Below, piece by piece: positions 1 to 5,395 of a stretch of 5,395 nucleotides of DNA. A program made the position numbers and the translations under genes. The stretch is from assembly GCA_021163565.1 (NCBI GenBank), contig JAGGTT010000105.1, positions 1-5,395 on the forward strand. The letters are read 5' to 3'. The stretch's first letter is position 1, and every line of letters starts with the position of its first letter. Under the pieces are notes generated by a model. It was not told where the DNA came from. It saw only the letters and a program-made list of their open reading frames with translations, and ran no database searches. The DNA comes from Candidatus Tharpella sp. Lineage in GTDB: Bacteria > Desulfobacterota > Anaeroferrophillalia > Anaeroferrophillales > Tharpellaceae.

Positions 1-1113
1 CAGGTACCTAACGGGGTTCCGATCTTCGACCTGAATCAGGTTGAAGCTGCGGTTGCTGAGTTAGGCGGGGGCACGGTTGTGGTCAAAGCTCAGATTCATG
101 CCGGCGGCCGTGGAAAAGGCGGCGGCGTTAAGGTGGTTAACGGTCTTGATGAAGCCAAAAAGGTAGCTGGTGAAATTTTAGGCATGCAGCTGGTTACTCA
201 TCAGACCGGCCCCGAAGGCAAGCAAGTTAAGCGCTTGCTTATCGAAGAGGGGATGGACATCAAAAAAGAGTACTACTTCGGTATCGTCGTTGATCGAGCC
301 AGTGAGTGTCCGGTGATCATGGCTAGTACTGAAGGTGGTATGGAGATCGAGAAAGTTGCGGCTGAGACTCCGGAGAAGATTCTCAAGGAATTTATCGATC
401 CGGCTCTTGGTTTACGTCCTTTTCAAGCCACAAAAATTGCTTACGGACTCGGTTTTGAGGGTAAAGCTGTACGTCAGGCCAGCAGTCTGTTCATGAACCT
501 TTATAAGTTTTTTGAAGCTCAGGATTGTTCGATGGTCGAAATCAATCCCTTGATTGAAACCGGTGACGGCCGCGTCCTTGCCCTTGATGCCAAGGTTGAT
601 TTCGATGATAATGCCTTCTATCGTCACAAAAATGTCTGGCCTGAACTTAGAGATCTCGAAGAAGAAGATCCCTTGGAGATCGAAGCTTCCAAATTTGGCC
701 TTAACTATATCAAGCTTGATGGTGAAGTCGGCTGTATGGTTAACGGTGCGGGTCTGGCCATGGCTACCATGGACATCATTAAACTGTCCGGGGCTGAACC
801 CGCCAACTTTCTTGACGTTGGCGGTGCGGCTAACGCTGAATCGGTGGCTAACGCCTTTCGTATCATTCTTTCCGATCCCAACGTAAAAGCGGTTCTCGTT
901 AATATCTTTGGCGGTATTGTCCGCTGTGACCGGATCGCCAGCGGTATTATCGAAGCAACCAAAATGGTTGATATTAAAGTTCCCCTGGTAGTTCGTCTCG
1001 AAGGTACTAATGCCGAAGAGGCTTCGAAAATTCTTGAGGATTCGGGTATCGAAATGACTGTTGCCCGGGGGCTTGCCGATGCTGCCGTAAAGGTTGTCGC
1101 CGCATTCAAATAA
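1..1113 (+). CDS. sucC: Succinyl-CoA synthetase beta subunit, 5'-truncated by the window edge
   Basis: Beta subunit of succinyl-CoA synthetase, which with SucD interconverts succinyl-CoA and succinate with ATP or GTP formation in the cytoplasmic TCA cycle. The reading frame is open from base 1 and encodes 370 residues before TAA. By alignment from memory with E. coli SucC (388 aa), about 17 N-terminal residues are missing, so the GTG at 79 is internal and not the start. Visible landmarks in fragment numbering: the ATP-grasp glycine-rich stretch [10 protein letters not shown] (33-42), VVDR and MASTEGG in the ATP-grasp fold, EINPL (180-184) followed by [12 protein letters not shown] for metal/nucleotide binding, and the C-terminal ligase domain with [19 protein letters not shown] and [10 protein letters not shown]. 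It lies 10 bp upstream of sucD and is surely cotranscribed with it. I see no frameshift or missing key motif. The ATP/GTP preference cannot be read with certainty. Confidence 0.97.
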   Translation, partial: QVPNGVPIFDLNQVEAAVAELGGGTVVVKAQIHAGGRGKGGGVKVVNGLDEAKKVAGEILGMQLVTHQTGPEGKQVKRLLIEEGMDIKKEYYFGIVVDRASECPVIMASTEGGMEIEKVAAETPEKILKEFIDPALGLRPFQATKIAYGLGFEGKAVRQASSLFMNLYKFFEAQDCSMVEINPLIETGDGRVLALDAKVDFDDNAFYRHKNVWPELRDLEEEDPLEIEASKFGLNYIKLDGEVGCMVNGAGLAMATMDIIKLSGAEPANFLDVGGAANAESVANAFRIILSDPNVKAVLVNIFGGIVRCDRIASGIIEATKMVDIKVPLVVRLEGTNAEEASKILEDSGIEMTVARGLADAAVKVVAAFK

Positions 1114-1119
1114 AGGAGA
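1112..1119 (+). promoter_or_regulatory. Ribosome binding site of sucD
   Basis: AAAGGAGA overlaps the last base of the sucC stop codon region and places AGGAG (1114-1118) five bases before the ATG at 1124. This fixes the sucD start there. An in-frame TTG at 1094 inside the sucC end would add ten residues foreign to the family and has no such site. Confidence 0.85.
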
Positions 1120-1123
1120 CGAA

Positions 1124-1996
1124 ATGTCTATTCTAGTAAATAAAGATAGCAAAATTGTGGTTCAGGGGATTACCGGTAACGAGGGGATGTTTCATGCCCA
1201 GCAGTGTGTTGCTTACGGAACCCAGGTTGTCGCCGGTGTAACCCCCGGAAAAGGCGGCCAGAAGATGGATGAGGTTCCGGTCTTCAATACGGTCGACGAA
1301 GCCGTTAAAGCGACCGGGGCTAATGTTTCTCTGATCTTTGTTCCGCCGCCGTTTGCCGCTGATGCAATTATGGAAGCGACTGATGCCGGCATTGCCCTCG
1401 TAATCTGTATTACCGAAGGTATCCCGACCCTTGACATGCTTAAGGTTAAAGCCTTCATGAAAGGCAAAAATACGCGGATGATCGGCCCTAATTGTCCCGG
1501 AGTGATTACACCCGACGAAGCCAAAGTCGGCATTATGCCCGGTTTCATCCATAAAGCCGGCAAAGTTGGGGTTATCTCCCGCAGCGGCACCCTGACTTAT
1601 GAAGCGGTTGCCCAATTGACCGAACGCGGTCTTGGCCAATCTACCTGTATCGGCATCGGCGGCGATCCGATTATCGGCAGCCAGTTTATTGATCTCCTGG
1701 AACTTTTCGAAGCCGATCCCGATACTGAAGCCGTAGTTATGATTGGTGAAATCGGCGGTAGCGCCGAAGAGGAAGCGGCTCAGTTTGTCAGTGACAAAAT
1801 GAGCAAACCGGTGATCGGTTTCATCGCCGGTCAGACCGCACCTCCGGGCCGCCGCATGGGTCATGCCGGAGCCATCATCGCCGGCGGAAAAGGCACTGCT
1901 GCCGAAAAAATGGCCGCCATGACCAAAGCCGGAATCCACGTTGTAAAAAGCCCAGCCGATATCGGTGAAACCGTAGTCAAGGCTCTGGCAAAATAG
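1124..1996 (+). CDS. sucD: Succinyl-CoA synthetase alpha subunit
   Basis: Alpha subunit of succinyl-CoA synthetase. It binds CoA and carries the catalytic histidine that is phosphorylated between succinyl-CoA cleavage and nucleotide phosphorylation on SucC. It is 290 residues long, against 289 in E. coli. The N-terminal CoA-binding Rossmann domain shows GITGNEG (15-21) and the typical TPGKGG. GPNCPG carries the conserved cysteine of the family, and SRSGTLTYE and GIGGDP lie in the ligase domain. The active-site histidine is His247 in RRMGHAGAI, matching the E. coli phosphohistidine. The C-terminus, ending in VVKALAK, is complete. The gene starts 10 bp after sucC with its own Shine-Dalgarno, so the two subunits are made from one message. 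A strong terminator follows 27 bp after the stop. Nothing odd is visible. Confidence 0.98.
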   Translation: MSILVNKDSKIVVQGITGNEGMFHAQQCVAYGTQVVAGVTPGKGGQKMDEVPVFNTVDEAVKATGANVSLIFVPPPFAADAIMEATDAGIALVICITEGIPTLDMLKVKAFMKGKNTRMIGPNCPGVITPDEAKVGIMPGFIHKAGKVGVISRSGTLTYEAVAQLTERGLGQSTCIGIGGDPIIGSQFIDLLELFEADPDTEAVVMIGEIGGSAEEEAAQFVSDKMSKPVIGFIAGQTAPPGRRMGHAGAIIAGGKGTAAEKMAAMTKAGIHVVKSPADIGETVVKALAK

Positions 1997-2023
1997 ATTG
2001 TTTTTCGTGTTATAAGAAAACTC

Positions 2024-2052
2024 AAAAAAACCGGCTTTATGCCGGTTTTTTT
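2024..2052 (+). terminator. Rho-independent terminator of sucCD, possibly bidirectional
   Basis: Perfect 12-bp inverted repeat: seven A then CCGGC (2024-2035), loop TTTAT (2036-2040), then GCCGG and seven T (2041-2052). It begins 27 bp after the sucD stop. Because the A-tract and T-tract mirror each other, the same hairpin would terminate transcripts arriving on the minus strand. No intact convergent gene is present to its right. Confidence 0.93.
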
Positions 2053-2176
2053 GTTACTGGTTTATTCTTTCGTAAAAAGTGGAAGAGAATAACCCATATT
2101 CCGGGTTGCAATTACCTTGCGGACAGCTGTAATCTTCAAAAACAACAGTTTATTATTTTTTATATCATAAGCAGTA
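2053..2176. other. Intergenic segment without an intact gene, possible decayed gene end
   Basis: There is no start-to-stop gene that I can support here. On the minus strand two overlapping frames stay open without an ATG. One ends at TTA 2054-2056, just beside the terminator, and includes a stretch reading CPQGNCNPEYG. The other ends at 2062-2064 with LFTKE before the stop. The second resembles the last residues (IFTQE) of the convergent gene at the right edge. Either could be the relic of a gene, but 31 to 56 open codons are not significant on their own. A 5-bp hairpin, AACCC (2091-2095) with GGGTT (2103-2107), is too weak to call. Confidence 0.35.
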
Positions 2177-2204
2177 TTGACATTAACGTTTAGCAGATTA
2201 TAAT
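2177..2204 (+). promoter_or_regulatory. Consensus sigma70 promoter of the riboswitch-controlled gene
   Basis: The -35 box TTGACA (2177-2182) and the -10 box TATAAT (2199-2204) both match the consensus at six of six bases, with a 16-bp spacer. The expected transcription start is near 2211, immediately ahead of the aptamer, so the riboswitch occupies the very 5' end of the transcript. With no operator obvious around it, the promoter itself looks constitutive and strong, leaving control to the RNA leader. Confidence 0.85.
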
Positions 2205-2210
2205 AATTAA

Positions 2211-2312
2211 ATATGACAAGATAAAACCATACCTATCGTGAGGTAGGGTCGGAAAGCTTCGGATCTTGCGCTAGCTTTATAAATTGATCATGCAAGATGG
2301 CCGGGTTGCCTA
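2211..2312 (+). promoter_or_regulatory. GEMM-I class cyclic-dinucleotide riboswitch aptamer, cGAMP-like variant
   Basis: RNA element in the 5' leader of the large secreted-protein gene. Helix P1b is CCTATC (2232-2237), GNRA tetraloop GTGA (2238-2241) and GGTAGG (2242-2247), six pairs including one wobble. It is preceded by ACCATA where GEMM-I has the conserved A-rich bulge and followed by GTCGGAAAGC (2248-2257), the junction signature. Helix P3 is ATCTTGC (2263-2269) with GCAAGAT (2292-2298) around a 22-nt loop. The closing strand GGCCGGGTTGCC (2299-2310) is the conserved 3' segment that contacts ligand and tetraloop. Recalled Geobacter c-AMP-GMP riboswitches align without gaps from 2220 to about 2256, including A2226 at the ligand-discriminating position (G in c-di-GMP-I aptamers) and CGGAAAGC in place of CGCAAAGC. 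Helix P1 is not placed with confidence; GACAA (2215-2219) with TTGTC (2320-2324) is one candidate. Confidence 0.82.
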
Positions 2313-2335
2313 GAAAAAGTTGTCCGGCCTTTTTT
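2299..2335 (+). terminator. Riboswitch expression platform: intrinsic terminator overlapping the aptamer
   Basis: GGCCGG (2299-2304) pairs with CCGGCC (2324-2329), extendable by two wobble pairs, and is followed by six T (2330-2335). The 5' arm is the conserved 3' strand of the aptamer. Ligand-bound aptamer and terminator therefore exclude each other. This predicts premature termination without ligand and read-through with ligand, an ON switch, the arrangement known for other GEMM-I elements in Geobacter relatives. Confidence 0.85.
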
Positions 2336-2472
2336 GTGAGGGAAAAGAGTCAATCTGAAAAAAATCAAATAGAGAATGAATGAAAAAGGTTGTACAACTT
2401 GCATCTCGGACAGATATTTTTCTTGGGCTCATAAATTCGGCCTTATCGAGTATACATAGTAGCAATTTCAAC
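2336..2472 (+). other. Leader between riboswitch terminator and coding region, with possible short upstream ORF
   Basis: About 137 bases of A/T-rich leader. It contains an ATG at 2380 opening a 31-codon frame (starting MKKVVQLASRTD) that stops at TAA 2473-2475, inside the Shine-Dalgarno of the main gene. Its own ribosome binding site is poor (AGAGA at 2371-2375). An overlapping ATG at 2376 gives 27 codons in another frame. A 10-bp palindrome, GTTGTACAAC (2389-2398), lies within. None of these is convincing alone. I see no second promoter or terminator here. Confidence 0.3.
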
Positions 2473-2480
2473 TAAGGAGG
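2473..2480 (+). promoter_or_regulatory. Strong ribosome binding site of the 861-residue protein
   Basis: TAAGGAGG is nearly fully complementary to the 16S rRNA 3' end and lies six bases before the ATG at 2487, which decides the start. It sits well downstream of the riboswitch hairpins, so control is more likely at termination than by masking this site. Confidence 0.9.
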
Positions 2481-2486
2481 ATAGTT

Positions 2487-5072
2487 ATGAAACGGTGCAC
2501 CTTTAATCTGATAAGATCATTATTAATTGTCAGCTGTTTATTGATATGGGCACTGCCTGGTAGTGCCAATAGCGGATTAGTGAAAGTTACTTCATTACAG
2601 CCATCCGTTGCGATGGAACTTTTTGGTCATCCAGTATCCGGAACGACAGCTATTACGTCTGTATTAGCCTCGACTGAAATCTGCTTTTCTCATTTTGCCG
2701 ATAGCTCTTCCTGGTGGACGGGGATTGCGGTAGCCAATCCCGGACAAACACCGGCCGTGGTAACCATGCAGGCATATGACGATAGTGGTAAACAAATCGG
2801 CCAGGATTTTAAGCAAATTATCCCTCACCAGAGCCAAATGGAACCAGCCACCATTAATACTCTTTTTGCTTTGGGAAAAGTTGAAACTGGCTGGATTAAA
2901 CTGACTTCGAGTCAGCCTGTAGTCGCATTAGAGATCTTTGGTCATACAAATTCCGGCGGAATAGCCGGTTTTTCCCCGGCTCCGGCCGCAACCGAAATTT
3001 GTATTCCTCATTTTGCTGAAGATCAGGACTGGTGGACGGGAATTGCCGTGGCCAATCCCGGGGCTGTTAACACTACAGTCTCCATTGCTGCGTTCAGCGA
3101 TGCTGGGGATCCAATCGGTGATATATACGAGGTGCAAATCGCTGCTGGGTGCCGCATGACTCCACAAATCATCAGAAATCTGATCTCTTTAGGGAAACAC
3201 ACTTCGGGGTGGCTAAAGATCACAGCGCCTCAGCCGGTGGCTGCCATGGAGATTTTTGGTCAATTTAGCACCTCGATGATTGCTGGCTTATCAGCAGGCG
3301 AGGCGGGTGCCAGGTTATATTATCCCTATTTTCAAGAAGGTTCCGGCAAATGGACCGGGATTGCAATCGCCAATCCCGGGTCAACCGCAGCTAGTGTCAC
3401 TTTGAAAGCTTTTAATAATGACGGAGTTAAGGTGGGAGAGGTTAATACCCCGGCCATTCCTTCCTTCGGCCGAATGATGCCACAAACAATAACCGGTCTT
3501 TTCGGTAGCTTGGACAATCAAACAGGATATCTGGAAGTTACTGCTAATCAGCCGATTGTCGGTTTGGGTCTATTGGGTGGTGATGGTTGGTTGGCCGGTT
3601 ACACTGCGGTCAAAGAACAAACTGGTACTCTAGCATTTCCTCACTTTGCCGATAGCGATGGTTGGTGGACAAAATTGGCCTTGGCGAATACCTCTGATGA
3701 TACTGCAACACTCTCCATGGCTGCATATGGGGTTACCGGCACGCTGGTGGGAGAGGAAAAGAATGTTGAGCTTGGCCCTTTTGCCGCTGTGGTGGAGAGC
3801 TTGCCATTTTCCAGCTCTGACATGGATCCAGTTGCAGAATCCACCAAAACGATCGGAATTTTAGGGGGGACTTTGACTGCGACTAACGCGCTTGGGGATG
3901 TTATCTCATTGGAGATCCCGATTGGTGCCCTCCAGGAAGATACTGAAATAACTCTAAGATCTTTAAATGTTTCATTAACCGACCCAATCGCCAAAAATGT
4001 TTTCCCGGGGGTCAAAATTTTGCCGGATGGGACAACCTTTCTCGTGCCGGCAAAGCTCAAGGTTATCCTTACCGAACCTTTAACTAGTGGGGCTATAGCT
4101 GTTTTATATAATGTTAAAACAGCGGAGTTTGTTGTTCCAATCGATGATTTGTCAGTGACTGAATTCTCCATCGAAGGTTACATCTCTCACTTGAGTGATT
4201 ATGGTGGGGGAGAACCCAGCGCGGCTGAAGGTCAAGCTCTGTTAAATATAGCTCTGGGAGGAATCCCGATGTCAGGCTCCAGTAATTACAGCGAATCTCA
4301 AGAGGCTGTAAGTAATGCTTTGGCGATCTGTAAAGAGATCATGCTAAAAGGAGGTGATGATTCGTGCGAAAATGAGATTGCAATGTTAGTTCTTCATGAG
4401 GTGCAAGATTTTCTCAATAGACCTCGACCAGAACCACCCTGTGAGCACGACTATAAAAATGAGGCTTATGGTTATTGGCAAATGATGACTAAATTAGGCC
4501 TACCGGAATTTGCTGATCCATCACTAACTGCGGCAGCGGAAGCGGTTCGCCAACAGATACAAGAAGTGATAGAAGAAATTTTACGAAGGTGCGAACATCA
4601 AATTATCCTTTATATTTGTGAAGTTATAGTCACAGATGTGATGACAATAGAGTATAACGGGGAAATGAATCTCGGTTGGGATGCACATGGGTTTGGTGGA
4701 GAACCAACCTCCGTTTATGGAACGGCAACTATACCGATCACCGGTAAAGGTGGTTTTGGTACGGTCGATTACACTGCCGGTGGGATCTGGGCTCTGGTAG
4801 TAACAAATGGTAGTATGAATCTTATTACGAGTGAGAATGGCATACAGAGTTTGCAGTTAAACTTGGAAATAAATGGCCATGTAGCCCAATGGATGTTAGC
4901 CTGTACTGACAAAAGTTGTGTAGAAAATGAGAGTGATTATGAAAAAGATGCTACCTGGGAGATAACCATGAGTGGAGCAACCCACACCCAAGTTATGGTG
5001 GAATCTTTCGATGGGGGGTTCTCAGTCACTACTCTTACAGCTGATATGGTCGGCGACCCTAAGGCTCAGTGA
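2487..5072 (+). CDS. Large exported protein with four tandem beta-rich repeats, ZU5-like domain and unrecognised C-terminal region
   Basis: 861 residues, function unknown. Residues 1-27 form a signal peptide: basic MKR..R, hydrophobic 11-23, likely cleavage after GSA (27). An IVSC lipobox-like site at 14-17 is an alternative. Residues 30-442 hold four tandem ~106-residue units, each with G[WYL][IVL]K[VIL]T..QP.VA.E[IL]FG, then PHFA....WWTGIAVANPG, then a hydrophobic strand and D..G...G. The tryptophan sites fall at 76-77, 182-183, 289 and 393-394. Residues about 455-535 resemble a ZU5 domain (GGTLTATNALGDVISLEIPIGAL, allowing gaps, then TEITLR and PDGTTF..PAKL). Residues 580-720 look helical with C615, C627, C652, C702 and C711, including CEH twice, 50 residues apart. 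Residues 720-861 look beta-rich with C806 and C811. There is no transmembrane anchor or sorting signal at the C-terminus. A role as a surface or matrix protein is inferred from export, the repeats and the riboswitch; no enzyme motif or CXXCH heme site is seen. Confidence 0.93.
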   Translation: MKRCTFNLIRSLLIVSCLLIWALPGSANSGLVKVTSLQPSVAMELFGHPVSGTTAITSVLASTEICFSHFADSSSWWTGIAVANPGQTPAVVTMQAYDDSGKQIGQDFKQIIPHQSQMEPATINTLFALGKVETGWIKLTSSQPVVALEIFGHTNSGGIAGFSPAPAATEICIPHFAEDQDWWTGIAVANPGAVNTTVSIAAFSDAGDPIGDIYEVQIAAGCRMTPQIIRNLISLGKHTSGWLKITAPQPVAAMEIFGQFSTSMIAGLSAGEAGARLYYPYFQEGSGKWTGIAIANPGSTAASVTLKAFNNDGVKVGEVNTPAIPSFGRMMPQTITGLFGSLDNQTGYLEVTANQPIVGLGLLGGDGWLAGYTAVKEQTGTLAFPHFADSDGWWTKLALANTSDDTATLSMAAYGVTGTLVGEEKNVELGPFAAVVESLPFSSSDMDPVAESTKTIGILGGTLTATNALGDVISLEIPIGALQEDTEITLRSLNVSLTDPIAKNVFPGVKILPDGTTFLVPAKLKVILTEPLTSGAIAVLYNVKTAEFVVPIDDLSVTEFSIEGYISHLSDYGGGEPSAAEGQALLNIALGGIPMSGSSNYSESQEAVSNALAICKEIMLKGGDDSCENEIAMLVLHEVQDFLNRPRPEPPCEHDYKNEAYGYWQMMTKLGLPEFADPSLTAAAEAVRQQIQEVIEEILRRCEHQIILYICEVIVTDVMTIEYNGEMNLGWDAHGFGGEPTSVYGTATIPITGKGGFGTVDYTAGGIWALVVTNGSMNLITSENGIQSLQLNLEINGHVAQWMLACTDKSCVENESDYEKDATWEITMSGATHTQVMVESFDGGFSVTTLTADMVGDPKAQ
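2574..3812 (+). repeat. Four in-frame tandem repeats of about 318 bp inside the exported protein gene
   Basis: Units start at 2574, 2889, 3207 and 3525, encoding residues 30-134, 135-240, 241-346 and 347-442. Spacing of the shared QP and WTG landmarks is 105 to 106 codons. Units 1 and 2 are still very alike in DNA around the WWTGIAVANPG coding stretch (near 2711 and 3029). Unit 3 has KW for WW, and unit 4 has drifted most (LANTS for VANPG, GLLGG for EIFGH). This suggests internal duplication with the C-terminal unit oldest or least constrained. Confidence 0.9.
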
Positions 5073-5201
5073 AAATAAAGAAAATCGATGATCTTGTTAC
5101 GTCAACATGGTTACAGACTGTCAAAGGCATGTATAATTATTTTATGAAGGCATATTATCTTCGAAGACGGAATTTTTTGTAAAAAATCGTATTATGATAA
5201 A
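5073..5201. other. Intergenic space between convergent genes, no convincing terminator
   Basis: 129 A/T-rich bases separate the stop of the exported protein gene from the stop of the minus-strand gene. A 7-bp A/T-only inverted repeat (5172-5187, two-base loop) and a small palindrome TCTTCGAAGA (5158-5167) are present. Neither is a GC-stemmed hairpin with a T-tract placed properly for either gene, so I do not call a terminator. Confidence 0.4.
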
Positions 5202-5395
5202 TTATTCTTGCGTAAAGATTACCCGTAAGGCTTCCGGCCGGTGGAAACTGCGGATTACGGTGATAAATTCTTCATATTCCGGATTCCGGGCCGGGATGAT
5301 TCCCCGGTTGAATTTTATTTTTCGTTTGTAGATAAGGGTGTTAGTTTCAGGGTCTGCTGTACAAGTGATCTGCCATGAAAATTGCGGGAGTTTGC
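5202..5395 (-). CDS. C-terminal end of a convergent gene, DUF3857/transglutaminase-like protein (partial)
   Basis: Minus-strand frame open from the right window edge for 63 codons to a TAA stop (5202-5204). The start lies outside the window. The sequence reads as a real protein end: FSWQITC, then a strand IYKRKIKFNRG, then IIPARNPEYEEF and a helix ITVIRSFHRPEALRVIF, ending TQE. The pattern of a beta strand, a short I-P turn, an aromatic residue plus E-E-F, a helix and a final strand is what I recall from the ends of DUF3857/DUF3858 transglutaminase-like exported proteins, where IPP..YPEFR.F precedes a helix. The assignment is by memory of the family pattern, and the catalytic part is not in view. 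The gene converges with the 861-residue protein gene across 129 bp. Confidence 0.7.
   Translation of the reverse strand, partial: KLPQFSWQITCTADPETNTLIYKRKIKFNRGIIPARNPEYEEFITVIRSFHRPEALRVIFTQE

Noticed and set aside
79..81. GTG at 79 as the start of sucC
   Set aside because: The frame is open to base 1 and the upstream codons encode recognisable SucC sequence, so the gene begins left of the window.
1094..1123. Extended sucD start at TTG 1094
   Set aside because: It would overlap the end of sucC and add ten residues atypical of the family; the AGGAG site points to the ATG at 1124.
412..1939. Long open frames on the minus strand and in other frames across sucC and sucD
   Set aside because: They overlap conserved genes entirely, encode no family I recognise, and lack ribosome binding sites; they are products of codon bias.
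2389..2398. Palindrome GTTGTACAAC as an operator
   Set aside because: It lies about 190 bases downstream of the predicted transcription start, and I know no regulator with this site; a 10-bp palindrome is not rare.
2574..3812. CRISPR or mobile-element repeats
   Set aside because: The repeat period of about 318 bp is in-frame coding sequence with amino-acid conservation; there are no short direct repeats with spacers, no transposase and no terminal inverted repeats.
2928..4171. Minus-strand open frames inside the exported protein gene
   Set aside because: They mirror the repeated coding sequence on the other strand and have low-complexity composition with no supporting signals.
5110..5137. 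Promoter-like GTTACA, 16 bp, TATAAT on the plus strand
   Set aside because: The -35 box is only partly matched, the region is A/T-rich, and it would read antisense into the convergent gene with no frame longer than 12 codons after it.
5172..5187. A/T inverted repeat as terminator
   Set aside because: The stem has no G-C pairs, the loop is two bases, and no T-tract follows.

Overview
The window looks like chromosomal DNA from an anaerobic deltaproteobacterium, most likely of the Desulfuromonas/Pelobacter/Geobacter group (Desulfuromonadota). This rests on three things: the character of the SucC and SucD proteins, a GEMM-I type cyclic-dinucleotide riboswitch that matches as I remember them the c-AMP-GMP-sensing variants known from Geobacter, and a secreted protein with repeated WWTGIAVANPG segments. 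The taxonomic call is an inference; no marker gene is present.

Left part (1-2052): the 3' part of sucC, open at the left edge, and a complete sucD form a tight two-gene unit with a 10-bp gap and a good Shine-Dalgarno for sucD. Together they encode the two subunits of succinyl-CoA synthetase (TCA cycle). A strong symmetric hairpin with A- and T-tracts (2024-2052) ends the operon and could also work from the other strand.

Middle part (2053-2486): 434 bases between the sucD terminator and the next gene, with dense regulatory content. A consensus sigma70 promoter (TTGACA, 16 bp, TATAAT; 2177-2204) fires directly into a GEMM-I-like aptamer (about 2211-2312). The 3' strand of the aptamer is also the 5' arm of an intrinsic terminator (2299-2335). 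This is the layout of a transcriptional ON switch. The base at the position that discriminates c-di-GMP from 3',3'-cGAMP is A (2226), and the core reads TCGGAAAGC, so cGAMP (GEMM-Ib) is the favoured ligand. About 150 nt of leader with a possible short upstream ORF follow.

Right part (2487-5072): one large exported protein of 861 residues. It has a signal peptide, four tandem ~106-residue beta-rich repeats, a ZU5-like domain, and a cysteine-containing C-terminal region that I do not recognise. It appears to be the only gene in the window controlled by the riboswitch, and it probably works in the envelope or outside the cell.

Right edge (5202-5395, minus strand): the C-terminal 63 codons of a convergent gene whose sequence resembles the end of DUF3857/transglutaminase-like proteins. 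A weak, possibly degenerate copy of this 3' end may lie at about 2062-2140, so the riboswitch-secreted protein cassette might be flanked by related sequence. That observation is tentative.

The most interesting item is the pairing of a predicted cGAMP-type riboswitch with an uncharacterised multi-repeat secreted protein.
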